This document shows, piece after piece, positions 48,612 to 58,294 of a stretch of 64,000 nucleotides of DNA. The translations under genes were made by a program, and so were the position numbers. Below the pieces are notes generated by a model, which was not told where the DNA came from, did not search any database, and saw only the letters and a list, made by a program, of their open reading frames with translations. Numbering within the stretch: the stretch's first letter is position 1; each line of letters begins with the position of its first letter. Origin of the DNA: an uncultured Pseudomonadota bacterium (GTDB lineage Bacteria; Pseudomonadota; Gammaproteobacteria; Methylococcales; Methylomonadaceae); contig CAIXED010000022.1 of NCBI GenBank assembly GCA_903918375.1, positions 1 to 64,000 on the forward strand, read 5' to 3'.

Positions 48612-49759
48612 CAGTGATTACCTGTGTTCGATAAAGGATCAAAATCAGCGGGAATATCAATATAGTCAGGTATCAGAGGTTCAATACCGCCGTATTTTTG
48701 CCAATCTCTAAGCTGGAACACATAGGCCAGGATTTGTGCGACAGCGGTATAAAGTTGACTGGGAATTTCATCGCCAATTTCGCTGTGGTGATATAAGGCT
48801 CTCGCTAACGGTGGTGCTTCCATTAAAACCACTTTATGTTCTAAAGCCAGTTCTCTAATTTTTAAGGCGATTTGATCCATGCCTTTAGCAACTATCAATG
48901 GGGCATGATTGGCATTTTCAGGGTATTTCAGCGCAACTGCGTAATGAGTTGGATTGGTAATCACAACGTCGGCCTTGGGAATTTGGCTCATCATTCTGCG
49001 TCTAGCCATCTCACGTTGTATGGAGCGGATTTTGGCTTTTGTTTCAGGATTGCCTTCTGATTCTTTGGCTTCGTCACGCAAATCTTGGCGAGACATTTTT
49101 AGCTTTTGCGCGTAGTGATACATTTGGTAAGGCGCGTCTATAAAAGCAATAATCGCTAACGCTAAGGCCATAAAGGTAAAGCAAACTAAAAGTATCTGGC
49201 CTTGGTGAGCACTGGCAACGGTTAACGGTTCTGAGGCTAAAGCAAAAATGGCGTCGGTGTGGGACATGATCACTAACCATGAAACATAACCGACTAATAA
49301 TGTTTTGATAATAGACTTGAGTAACTCAACAAGTGCATGTTTTGAAAACATGTTCGACAGGCCATTAGCAGGGTTGAGCTTGCCAAAATTGGGAATAAAC
49401 ACTTTATTCGAAAACAACCAGCCACCAATTAGGGCAGGTGAGATTAATGCTGACAGTATTACTAACCCCACCAATGGCAATAAACTGAGTATCAAATTAA
49501 ACGAATCCAGCGCCAAACTGTTATCAACTAGTGGGGCATCAACTTGATTTATTACCTCGAATACTAATGCGTTAGCTAACAAAGCTTTCAGTTGTTGAAC
49601 CATAGACTCGCCATTTATCCATAAGCTCATCGCAGCCGCTATCAACACTGAAAAAGTGGCCAGTTCTTTCGAGCGAGGGACATCACCTTCTTCTCGAGCT
49701 TTTTCGAGTCGTCTAGGTGAGGCTTGTTCGGTTTTTTCCAGATCGCTTTCTTCTGCCAT
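48611..49759 (-). CDS. flhB: Flagellar export protein FlhB
   Basis: 'EKTEQASPRRLEKAREEGDVPRSKEL', autocleavage 'VVITNPTHYAVALKY'. Confidence 0.98.
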   Translation of the reverse strand: MAEESDLEKTEQASPRRLEKAREEGDVPRSKELATFSVLIAAAMSLWINGESMVQQLKALLANALVFEVINQVDAPLVDNSLALDSFNLILSLLPLVGLVILSALISPALIGGWLFSNKVFIPNFGKLNPANGLSNMFSKHALVELLKSIIKTLLVGYVSWLVIMSHTDAIFALASEPLTVASAHQGQILLVCFTFMALALAIIAFIDAPYQMYHYAQKLKMSRQDLRDEAKESEGNPETKAKIRSIQREMARRRMMSQIPKADVVITNPTHYAVALKYPENANHAPLIVAKGMDQIALKIRELALEHKVVLMEAPPLARALYHHSEIGDEIPSQLYTAVAQILAYVFQLRDWQKYGGIEPLIPDYIDIPADFDPLSNTGNH

Positions 49760-49942
49760 TAGCTCGTTTGATCGCTTTTATCGGGGCTTGGTAATCATAA
49801 TAACCCAATCGCTAATTGTTTTTGTAAAAAAATGTAAAAGTTGTGGATAGCTTGGTATATTTAGACGGGTTTACTTGAGCAGTTTGATAGCGCTCTAGTG
49901 TTAAGCGAAAAGCAAAAATTATTTTAGCGTTGCGCTGTAAGT

Positions 49943-50644
49943 ATGAGTTTAGGATGGGGTATGGCTAAGTTTTTGATTACGTTTGTATTATTATTTTTTG
50001 GTGCTGATTCAATAGCCAGCGTCGGAGAGAACAAGCAATTTCTGATCCAAGAGGCTAGCCATTATTTAAGGTCACTGCCTGATATCAACAATGATTCGCA
50101 AATCAAAATAGCGATTCCGCATCTCGGAACAACAAACCATGGTTGTCAGGATTTGAAGTTTTCCGTAATCAGCAGAAATCATCAAAGTGGTTATTTCAAG
50201 CTAGGGGTTTTATGCCGTGATTCCGAGTCGTGGCATTCTACTTTCAATGCTTACGTCATCAATCCCAGAAACTATTTTCTTGCTGCTCATACTTTAGATG
50301 AAGGGCAAATTATTAAGGATTCGGATATTAGTGTGTTGCATGATTTTAAGGCTGCCACACCAACAGCCATCGTTAGCAAAAAACAACAAATTTTGGGATA
50401 TACGGTTGCTAGGCCCATAGAAAAAGGCAAAGTATTTCAAAGAGCTGACTTGAAACTAACTAAAAACTTAGCAAGAGGACAAACGATAAAAATTATCAGC
50501 CGTGGTAATGGGTTTTTAATCAGTAATCAGGGAACCTTATTAAATAGTCCTAGAAACGGACAATCTGCAAGGGTTGAAACGGCTTCTAAACAGGTGTTGA
50601 CTGGAATTGTCGAAGGGGCTGTCGTTGTTGAAATTGTGAATTAA
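49943..50644 (+). CDS. flgA: Flagellar P-ring assembly chaperone FlgA
   Basis: SAF-like C-terminus 'YTVARPIEKGKVFQRADLKLTKNLARGQTIKIISRGNGFLISNQGTLLNSPRNGQSARVETASKQVLTGIVEGAVVVEI'. Confidence 0.93.
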   Translation: MSLGWGMAKFLITFVLLFFGADSIASVGENKQFLIQEASHYLRSLPDINNDSQIKIAIPHLGTTNHGCQDLKFSVISRNHQSGYFKLGVLCRDSESWHSTFNAYVINPRNYFLAAHTLDEGQIIKDSDISVLHDFKAATPTAIVSKKQQILGYTVARPIEKGKVFQRADLKLTKNLARGQTIKIISRGNGFLISNQGTLLNSPRNGQSARVETASKQVLTGIVEGAVVVEIVN

Positions 50645-50657
50645 TGTTAAAAAAGGC

Positions 50658-50684
50658 TAAAGTTTTCACCGCCATGGTCGTTAA
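50658..50684 (+). promoter_or_regulatory. Sigma-28 (FliA) promoter for flgMN
   Basis: TAAAGTTT-N11-GTCGTTAA upstream of flgM. Confidence 0.8.
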
Positions 50685-50728
50685 CTAAGATAAGAAACTG
50701 ATGACACCAACCTAAAGTAGGTAACAAC

Positions 50729-51034
50729 ATGAAAATTGACAGCTCGTTTAATAATGCAAATCTGCCGATTAGCAATAAATCTGTAAATCGAGTGAGTCAA
50801 TCTTCTGAGAACATTGGCGCTAATGTTTCAGCGAGTAGCAATGTTCAGTTATCGGAGTATTTGCAATTACATGAAGCTAAAGCAGCTTCAATCGTTACAT
50901 TCAATAGCGAAAAAGTTGAGCAAATAAAAGCGGCTATCGCAGATGGTCGATATCAGGTTAACCCTGAGGCAATTGCTGAAACCCTGATTGCGACAGCGCG
51001 TGAAATTTTGAAAACACAACAGCCTATTGCCTAG
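50729..51034 (+). CDS. flgM: Anti-sigma-28 factor FlgM
   Basis: 'KVEQIKAAIADGRYQVNPEAIAETLIATAREIL'. Confidence 0.95.
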   Translation: MKIDSSFNNANLPISNKSVNRVSQSSENIGANVSASSNVQLSEYLQLHEAKAASIVTFNSEKVEQIKAAIADGRYQVNPEAIAETLIATAREILKTQQPIA

Positions 51035-51037
51035 CCA

Positions 51038-51505
51038 ATGTCTGTAAACCTAGCGCTTTTAAATCAAAACTTAAAGATTGAAATTAGTCTGATGGAGCAA
51101 TTCCTTGGAGTTTTAATCAATGAACAGTCGGTGCTTCTATCAAACGACATCGATGGTTTAGAGCGCATATTACAAGTCAAATCTGAGTTATTAAACCAAT
51201 TGTCGGTTGCCAGTAATCATCGATTATCTGCTTTAGGTGAGGTGGGTTTACCGCAGCAAAACTCAAGCATGACGCTTCTAATGGCGCAATCCAGTAATCC
51301 AAGTATTGAACAATCTTGGCAACAACTGATTAATATTGGCACCCAAGCTGAAGAGATTAATAGAAATAACAGCCTGATTGTTAATCGACTTTTTGCCAAA
51401 AATCAAAACAGTCTTGCGTTTTTACAAGGTAAAGACGCAAATTTGATTTATGGCCCCGATGGGCATAACACCACGCATCTGACTTTACGGACTATAAAAG
51501 GTTAG
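51038..51505 (+). CDS. flgN: Flagellar chaperone FlgN
   Basis: 'LMEQFLGVLINEQSVLLSNDIDGLERILQVKSELLNQL'; directly follows flgM. Confidence 0.9.
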   Translation: MSVNLALLNQNLKIEISLMEQFLGVLINEQSVLLSNDIDGLERILQVKSELLNQLSVASNHRLSALGEVGLPQQNSSMTLLMAQSSNPSIEQSWQQLINIGTQAEEINRNNSLIVNRLFAKNQNSLAFLQGKDANLIYGPDGHNTTHLTLRTIKG

Positions 51506-51580
51506 ATATTAGGCCGTTTTTAATATCCTGATAGGTGGCTAGTTCGATACCAGCGCCCATTAATCTTTATCTAAAATGCC

Positions 51581-51804
51581 AATTACGCCCTAGCGCACGC
51601 CCAAACATCCACTCGATTAACCCCCTGATTTTTTAAAGTAGCGGCCAATGCGGAAGCGGTTGAGCCGGTGGTGATGACGTCGTCAATAATCGCTAGATGT
51701 TGATAAATAAGTGGTTTTGTTACTACAAATGCCGTTCGCTACGGTTGGCGATATGTTCGGCGAGTAAATGATCAACTGGGCGGGCGTTTGGAATTTTTAG
51801 CTTC
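51581..51804 (-). pseudogene. Truncated, internally deleted comF copy
   Basis: 51581-51730 nearly identical to 58703-58853 (3' end of comF incl. stop); 51734-51804 resumes similarity at ~59052. Confidence 0.9.
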
Positions 51805-52133
51805 TAGGGTTAATCGGCTAAGAAATCGATGAGATAGGCTTCAAAAATAGCTAAAAACTGTGTCATATAACACAGTTTAATAAATTACTAAGTGATTCAA
51901 GAGCTTATCAGTAAAGGTGCGACAATTGGTCGCATTTTGTAAAAGTAAAAAACTGTATACCCTAAAAAAGAGCTCGTTGAGCTTCACTTTACAATCCAAA
52001 CTTGAATGGAACAGTTTTCTCCCCGAAAACCACAAGGATGTACTTATTCGCCCTACAGCCTGAGCCGATAGTCTTGAAACATGATTGATATGAAAGGCTG
52101 CCTGCCAGTCCAAAATAGTAGGAGCACAGTGAC

Positions 52134-52574
52134 GTGTCAGAAACGGATTTAACTAACAATGAAGCTTTAACCCTACTTTATCGCGAGCATCATTCTTGGT
52201 TATTAAACTGGTTGAGAAAGCGCCTCGACTGCAGAATGCAGGCCGAAGATCATGCTCACGACACATTTATGCGGATTTTGGCGGCGCGTGATCCATACGC
52301 TATCGTTGAACCTCGCGCATACCTGACTACCATCGCCGCTTTACCAGAAGCGCTAGCACCGTCCCCCGAACAACACATCATTATTCTGGCAACCTTGCAA
52401 GAAATCGATGCCTTACTTGATCAACTACCGGCTAAAGTCCGTAGCGCCTTTTTGATGTCACAGCTCGATGGCCTGACTTATGTCGAAATTGGTCAACGCT
52501 TAGGGGTTTCGGATCGAATGGTCAAAAAATACATGGCAGGGGCAATGCTGCATTGTCTGACTGCCGAGCTTTAA
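52134..52574 (+). CDS. FecI-like ECF sigma factor with apparent in-frame deletion of region 2.4
   Basis: 'LLYREHHSWLLNWLRKRLDCRMQAEDHAHDTFMRILAARDPYAIVEPRAYLTTIA|ALPEALAPSPEQ...LPAKVRSAFLMSQLDGLTYVEIGQRLGVSDRMVKKYMAGAMLHCL'. Confidence 0.88.
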   Translation: MSETDLTNNEALTLLYREHHSWLLNWLRKRLDCRMQAEDHAHDTFMRILAARDPYAIVEPRAYLTTIAALPEALAPSPEQHIIILATLQEIDALLDQLPAKVRSAFLMSQLDGLTYVEIGQRLGVSDRMVKKYMAGAMLHCLTAEL

Positions 52575-52583
52575 GGTATTCAT

Positions 52584-53545
52584 TTGAACAATCATCGCTT
52601 AAAGATTAACCCCGCCGTATTAGCGCAAGCAGCCGAATGGTTCGCTGTTTTAGGTTCTGGCACAGCCTCCAGCGCCGAGCAACAGCAGTGGCAAACTTGG
52701 CTAGAAGCCCATCCTGATCACCGAGCGGCTTGGACTAGAGTCGAGTTTTTTACCAGCAAATTCGATCACTTACCCACTCATGCTGCTTCCGCTGCACTAA
52801 ACCAACCCGACCTTGAGCGCCCCGGACACTAAAAGCCTTAGCCGTATTGGGGGCGATTGGCTTGTCTAGCTGGCAAATCGCGCGAGGTCGATACCTACAA
52901 GATTGGATAGCCGATTATCAAACTGGATTAGGGGTAACCAAAACCATTACCTTGGCTGATGGCTCGAAAGTTACTTTAGATACCAATAGCGCCTTTAATC
53001 TCGAATACACACCAACACTACGCTGCTTGCAATTAGTCAGTGGCGAAATCTATATCGAAACCGCCCCCGACAACAGCGGTATACAGCGTCCCTTTGTCGT
53101 CGATAGCCAAGAAGGTCGTGTTCGTGCCTTGGGTACTCGTTTCAGCGTCAGACAATTATTGGGTAACAGCCAAGTGACGGTATTTGCCGATGCCGTTGAA
53201 ATTCAACCGAGTCAAGCCGGATTAAGCAAGTTAACCATTAAAGCAGGGCAAACAATCCAATTCAGCCCAGAGCGGATTGATAAAGTCGTGAACATCAGCG
53301 CCGACCGTCCAGCTTGGACACAAGGCATCTTGCTTGCCGACAACATGCCATTAAGCGAATTCCTACTCCAGCTCAATCGCTACCGACACGGCTATATCAG
53401 CTGCGACCCACAAATTGCCGATTTACGTATCGTCGGCTCGTTCCCGCTTAATGATACTGATCGTATTTTGGCAATGCTGGCCGAAACGCTACCAGTTAAA
53501 ATCTCGCAACCGCTGCCGCTTTGGGTGAAGGTATTGCCAGCTTAA
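52584..53545 (+). pseudogene. FecR-like anti-sigma regulator split by a frameshift at ~52818-52830
   Basis: ORF 52584-52832 carries the FecR N-terminal domain (DUF4880); the other frame from 52817 to 53545 carries the TM and FecR domain 'ITLADGSKVTLDTNSAFNLEY...VRALGTRFSVRQ'. Confidence 0.88.
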
Positions 53546-53569
53546 TGGCAGTGATCCAGTCCCTGAGAA

Positions 53570-53752
53570 CGATGGTAAACTTGGTGCTAAATTAAAAGTA
53601 AAGAGTAACTTAGCTGACTTTCCTGTGCTAGGCCAATCAGGAAAAGCCCCATGTACTCGACAGTTAATTCCACATGAAAGCTACCGGATAGTTTATGAGA
53701 TTCAACAAGAAACCTTATGGGTGTTGGCTTTGATTCATACTGCTCGGCATTA
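53570..53752 (+). pseudogene. 3' remnant of a RelE/ParE-family toxin
   Basis: Plus-frame peptide 'DFPVLGQSGKAPCTRQLIPHESYRIVYEIQQETLWVLALIHTARH*' without N-terminal half or start codon. Confidence 0.75.
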
Positions 53753-53899
53753 GCCACCAATTTGTGATTAGCCTTTGGGTTGGCTTGCAAACCGATTTCG
53801 ATACTGAAAAAGCCAAAGATAATCTGGCTGATGTTTTATCTCGAATTCAGCGTTTTGAACCGACGGAAACGATAGCGGCATAGGTTAAAGATCATACAT

Positions 53900-54178
53900 T
53901 TACATGCTTGTGAAAAGCTGAGCATGGCTGCCGAGTCTAGTTAGATAAACTTGTTGCTCATCAACCCTATAAATCAACAACGTATCGCCACCTAAATGTA
54001 ATTCTCTAAAATCTTTCCATTCGCCTTGTAAAGCGTGATCTTTAGCCTCTGGCGGCAACACTTCGTTATTGATTAAGTTGGCAACGTATATAAACAACTT
54101 GGTTGCCTGTGTTTCCGTCAATCGGATGTTGCGCATATCCTTGATGAATGTCTTATGTCGCGAAAGAGTTTTCATCAA
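53900..54178 (-). CDS. YafQ-family mRNA interferase toxin
   Basis: 'RHKTFIKDMRN...LPPEAKDHALQGEWKDFRELHLGGDTLLIYRVDEQQVYLTRLGSHAQLF'. Confidence 0.92.
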   Translation of the reverse strand: MMKTLSRHKTFIKDMRNIRLTETQATKLFIYVANLINNEVLPPEAKDHALQGEWKDFRELHLGGDTLLIYRVDEQQVYLTRLGSHAQLFTSM

Positions 54179-54432
54179 GCACCAATTTCACGCTTAAGTT
54201 GCTCAAGCGAAATGGTTTCCAGATTTTTTCCAGCGCGGACATCTAGCATGGCGGCTTTGCTTTCCTCATTGGGTAACACGACATTGAACGGTAAGCCTTG
54301 TTTCGCCACAATCATGCTGGTGAATATATTGACCGCTTCACTAAAGTTCATGCCAAGTTGAGCAAGGATTTGCTTAGCTTCGATAAGCTTTTCCTCATCA
54401 AGACGCAAACTTGTTTGTATTTTTGCTGACAT
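54175..54432 (-). CDS. RelB/DinJ-family antitoxin
   Basis: 'IQTSLRLDEEKLIEAKQILAQLGMNFSEAVNIFTSMIVAKQGLPFNV', 4 bp overlap with toxin. Confidence 0.92.
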   Translation of the reverse strand: MSAKIQTSLRLDEEKLIEAKQILAQLGMNFSEAVNIFTSMIVAKQGLPFNVVLPNEESKAAMLDVRAGKNLETISLEQLKREIGA

Positions 54433-54596
54433 ACGATTGCTCCTTATAAGATTAAAATTCAGTATACCATTTGGGATTCATGCTGGAAATTATCCTGTCA
54501 CGCAAAAAAATATTTAAAGTTTTTCAATTTTTAGTTCCCCTTTTTGGTTTTCGATTGGCAATAGCAGTGGAAACAGTTTTTAAAAGGAGAAACTCC

Positions 54597-57005
54597 ATGT
54601 CAAAGCGAAAAAACAATCTAGCTATCGGTAAGCCATCATCGCGCTTGCATCAAACCATCAATGGATTGATGTTGGCTTCGGTTTTGGTCGTATCACCCTC
54701 GGCGATGGCTGATGGCGATGCACGCGCTAAACGCAATTACCAAATCAGCAGCGGCACACTTAGCCACGCCCTGAGTCAATTTGCTGGCAGTGCCGGTATT
54801 TTGTTATCGGTCGATGCGAGGTTGACTGATGGTAAAAGTAGTAAGGGATTGGAGGGGGCGTATACGTTTGAGGAAGGGTTGCAAAGGCTGTTGGCGGGGA
54901 CAGGATTGGTTCATGCGTTTACTAATAGTAATACGCTTACATTGAAGGTTTTGGAAAAACAAGGTCAAGTGGATGCATTGACTTTGCCCGCTGTAAAGGT
55001 TGAAGGGAAATCAATCACAGAGGCAAATTCAAGTTTGACTACTCAATCGATTCAACAATCAAAGGCTAAAATTAACGGTGTTCCTGGTGGAGCATCGGTA
55101 ATCGACGGAGAGCGAATTCGCGAGGGTGTTGTTTCTACTGTTAACGATGCTTTGGCTTATACCCCAGGTGTGTTTGTTGGTGATGTTGGTGCTGGTGCGG
55201 CGGCTAATGGTTCTCAAATTTCTATGCGCGGTTCAGATATAAATTCTCGAATATCTCCGCTTAGAGGGTTAAAGCTATTGCGTAATGGAATGCCGTTTAC
55301 TTTTGCAAATGGTGAATCCGATACTCAATTGATCAATCTGGATAGTATTCAGAATATTGAGGTTTATCGTGGTGCTAATGCAATGGAATACGGTGCTAGC
55401 AATCTCGGTGGTGCAATCAACTTTATTTCACCGACTGGATATACTGCAGATCGTTTGAAAGTAGGCATGACATTGGGTACTAATGGTTACGTCAAGCCTT
55501 CTGTTAGTGGAGGTGGTGTCATAGGAAATGGTTGGGATGCTTATGGTTCATTTTCCTACCCCGATTTTGGTGGGAATCGTGAAAAAACGAGCCAAGAGAT
55601 TTTTAATGGCTATGGCAATTTAGGCTACCGATGGAATGACAAAAATGAAACACGCTTGCATTTCGATATTCAAAATCAAAATCATCTTTTTGCCTCTCCA
55701 CTGACTCAAAAGCAAATCAAGGAAAATCCTAGGCAAAATCCAAGTACTAATGCATCGCCAACTGGCTTTCCCTTTTATAGGGTTGATTTACAACATACTG
55801 TGCGTATGAATGGTGGCGATCAGTTTGATGTGGGGGCTTATTATTCAGATCAAGATTGGTCATGGTTTCTCAGTGATTTCGGTTTGTTTCGTGATCATTG
55901 GCAGGATACAGGCTTCACTTGGCGGCATTTGATCAATAATGAACTGTGGGGATTAAAAAATCGAATTGTTTGGGGTGGTTTGAATCAGCTAATGTGGATT
56001 GATGATCGCAATATGTGGAATTCTGACTATTCAGCACCGATTAGTTCAGCAAATATTCCTTTGCAAAGTCATGAGCGAGATCATTACAACAATGTTGAAG
56101 CCTACGTTGAGGATCAACTTAGTTTGACCGATAAACTGACCCTGATTTTAGGCGGACAAGTACAGTACAGAAAAGCCAATATCAACCGTATTTTCTCGGC
56201 TGATGCGCCGACAACACCTGATCAAGGCGATCAAGATTTTTTCAATTTTAATCCTAAGCTTGGCTTTACTTGGCAAGCAACTAATGAGGCGCAGTTATAC
56301 GGCAATGTTAGCCGTAGTGCTGAGCCACCGCCTTTGATTGATTTAGTCAATGTATATCAACAGCCAAAATTAAGAAATCAAAAGGGTACGACTCTTGAGA
56401 TAGGTACTCGTGGTCAAAGCGAATGGTTGAAATGGGATCTCGCTGTTTATCACGCGTGGCTTGATAATGAATTATTGATTGTGCCGCTGCCACCTAATTT
56501 CAATACATTTACTACCAGCAATGCAGGCAGTACACAGCATACCGGTGTTGAATTAGGTTTGGAAAGAACCTTGCCTTTGTCGTTGTTGGCTAAGGAAGAC
56601 CAAATTCGTTTACGTGGTAGTTATACTTGGAATAACTTTCATTTTGATAATGATCCTTGGCTAGGTGATAACCGTTTACCAGGCATACCTGAACATAATG
56701 GTCGAATTGAAGCTTTATATGAGCATCCAAGTGGATTTTATGTGGGCCCTAATATGCAAGCGGCAAGCGCTAATTTTGTTGATTTTAGTAATACGCTATC
56801 TGCTCAACCGTATGCATTACTTGGCGCTAGAGTTGGATGGGATGATGGTAGGCATTGGAAGTTGTTTGTTGATGGTCGTAACTTGACTAATGAACATTAC
56901 TCATCGTCTGTTTATGTCACAGGTAATGCCGAATCACAAGATATAGCTCAATTTAATCCCGGTGCAACCAGAATGGTCTATGGTGGTGTCGAGTATCGTT
57001 GGTAA
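54597..57005 (+). CDS. TonB-dependent outer-membrane receptor with N-terminal STN signalling domain (FecA/transducer type)
   Basis: 'YQISSGTLSHALSQFAGSAGILLSVDARLTDGKSSKGLEGAYTFEEGLQRLLAGTGL' (STN); plug/barrel; ends 'GVEYRW'; RBS AAAAGGAG before ATG 54597. Confidence 0.94.
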   Translation: MSKRKNNLAIGKPSSRLHQTINGLMLASVLVVSPSAMADGDARAKRNYQISSGTLSHALSQFAGSAGILLSVDARLTDGKSSKGLEGAYTFEEGLQRLLAGTGLVHAFTNSNTLTLKVLEKQGQVDALTLPAVKVEGKSITEANSSLTTQSIQQSKAKINGVPGGASVIDGERIREGVVSTVNDALAYTPGVFVGDVGAGAAANGSQISMRGSDINSRISPLRGLKLLRNGMPFTFANGESDTQLINLDSIQNIEVYRGANAMEYGASNLGGAINFISPTGYTADRLKVGMTLGTNGYVKPSVSGGGVIGNGWDAYGSFSYPDFGGNREKTSQEIFNGYGNLGYRWNDKNETRLHFDIQNQNHLFASPLTQKQIKENPRQNPSTNASPTGFPFYRVDLQHTVRMNGGDQFDVGAYYSDQDWSWFLSDFGLFRDHWQDTGFTWRHLINNELWGLKNRIVWGGLNQLMWIDDRNMWNSDYSAPISSANIPLQSHERDHYNNVEAYVEDQLSLTDKLTLILGGQVQYRKANINRIFSADAPTTPDQGDQDFFNFNPKLGFTWQATNEAQLYGNVSRSAEPPPLIDLVNVYQQPKLRNQKGTTLEIGTRGQSEWLKWDLAVYHAWLDNELLIVPLPPNFNTFTTSNAGSTQHTGVELGLERTLPLSLLAKEDQIRLRGSYTWNNFHFDNDPWLGDNRLPGIPEHNGRIEALYEHPSGFYVGPNMQAASANFVDFSNTLSAQPYALLGARVGWDDGRHWKLFVDGRNLTNEHYSSSVYVTGNAESQDIAQFNPGATRMVYGGVEYRW

Positions 57006-57064
57006 ACGGTTTAATTGAGCTGAAGTTCTGACTGAAAAGTAGTGTTTTTGATAAGGATTTAAAC

Positions 57065-58294
57065 ATGGCATTGATACGTTTTCAGTATTTTCAATCCAAA
57101 TTATCTGTCAGGACTCATAAACTAAAAATGCGCCGTCAACGCTGGTTGGTGGCGCATTTATGGTTAGGATTGTCATTTGGCTTGTTGCTTTCGATTTATG
57201 GTCTTACCGGAAGTGTTCTGGTTTTTAATCCAGAACTTGATGAGTTTTTGCATCCTGAGCTTTTAAAGGTCGATGTGTCTAGCCATTCAAAATACTGCTC
57301 ATTAAAAGAGATATTTAATGCTGGTAGAACCGAAATGCCTCAGAATGCAAAACTTACCTTTGCGACGTATCCGCGTAATGAGTATGCAGCGGTTCAATTG
57401 CGATTTACGCTAGAGAACGGTGACGGTGTAATTGAACAATGGCTGGTTGCGGTTAATCCGTATAACGCCCAAGTAATCGGAAAACAATTTGTAAGTCGTT
57501 CTAGCGATTGGTTACCTAGTACCTTTATTGGGGTAATCTTTGAATTACATTACGCTTTGCTAATGCCTTGGAGTTTCAGCACTCCAATTGTTGGTTTGTC
57601 TGCAATGTTATTGATTATATCTATACTGACCGGCTTAATTGTTTGGTGGCCACTCTCCAGCAAGTGGCACCAAGCGCTCACACTCAAATTGGGTGCTGGG
57701 AATGCGCGTTTTAATTACGATTTGCATAAGATCAGCGGTTTTTATACGGCAGTAGTCTTGATTCCAGTGCTATTTTCGGGTGTATACATGGTATTACCGA
57801 ACAACGTCGTTCCCGTCTTGGAATTATTTTCGCCAGTAACTTATCGATACTGGTTTGAATCTAGCGCGCCTAATTCTGCAGTCAGTGGAATATCTATCGA
57901 GAAGGCTGTTGAAATAGCATTGCAGCGTTATCCTGAAGGGCGACCGAATATGATTTACGGTGTTTCAGAAAAGCGTGATGCCTATACAGTGTGTCAAAAC
58001 GGTGTTCATTCGCCGAATACCTTGCTAGATAGGCGTTGTGTGGTCATTGATCAATATTCAGGGAAATTGTTGGATATTGATGATCCGTCTATCGGTTCGG
58101 CTGGAGAGGTTTTTACCCATTGGCAATGGCCTTTGCACTCTGGGCAAGCATTTGGTATGGCTGGTCGAATTCTTGTCTTTATTTCAGGACTTGCTTGTCC
58201 GGTCTTATATGTCACTGGCCTCATCCGCTGGCTACAAAAACGCCGAGCCGCCAAGCAACATCAAGCCAGACAATCGGCTAATCGAGTTTGTTAA
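57065..58294 (+). CDS. PepSY-associated TM protein
   Basis: 'RQRWLVAHLWLGLSFGLLLSIYGLTGSVLVFNPELDEFL', 'HKISGFYTAVVLIPVLFSGVYMV'. Confidence 0.92.
   Translation: MALIRFQYFQSKLSVRTHKLKMRRQRWLVAHLWLGLSFGLLLSIYGLTGSVLVFNPELDEFLHPELLKVDVSSHSKYCSLKEIFNAGRTEMPQNAKLTFATYPRNEYAAVQLRFTLENGDGVIEQWLVAVNPYNAQVIGKQFVSRSSDWLPSTFIGVIFELHYALLMPWSFSTPIVGLSAMLLIISILTGLIVWWPLSSKWHQALTLKLGAGNARFNYDLHKISGFYTAVVLIPVLFSGVYMVLPNNVVPVLELFSPVTYRYWFESSAPNSAVSGISIEKAVEIALQRYPEGRPNMIYGVSEKRDAYTVCQNGVHSPNTLLDRRCVVIDQYSGKLLDIDDPSIGSAGEVFTHWQWPLHSGQAFGMAGRILVFISGLACPVLYVTGLIRWLQKRRAAKQHQARQSANRVC

Noticed and set aside
51877-52113. 78 aa minus-strand ORF upstream of the FecI-like gene
   Set aside because: No recognisable domain; overlaps the likely regulatory region
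53587-53790. 67 aa minus-strand ORF between FecR and YafQ
   Set aside because: Antisense to the recognisable RelE/ParE toxin remnant; no independent support
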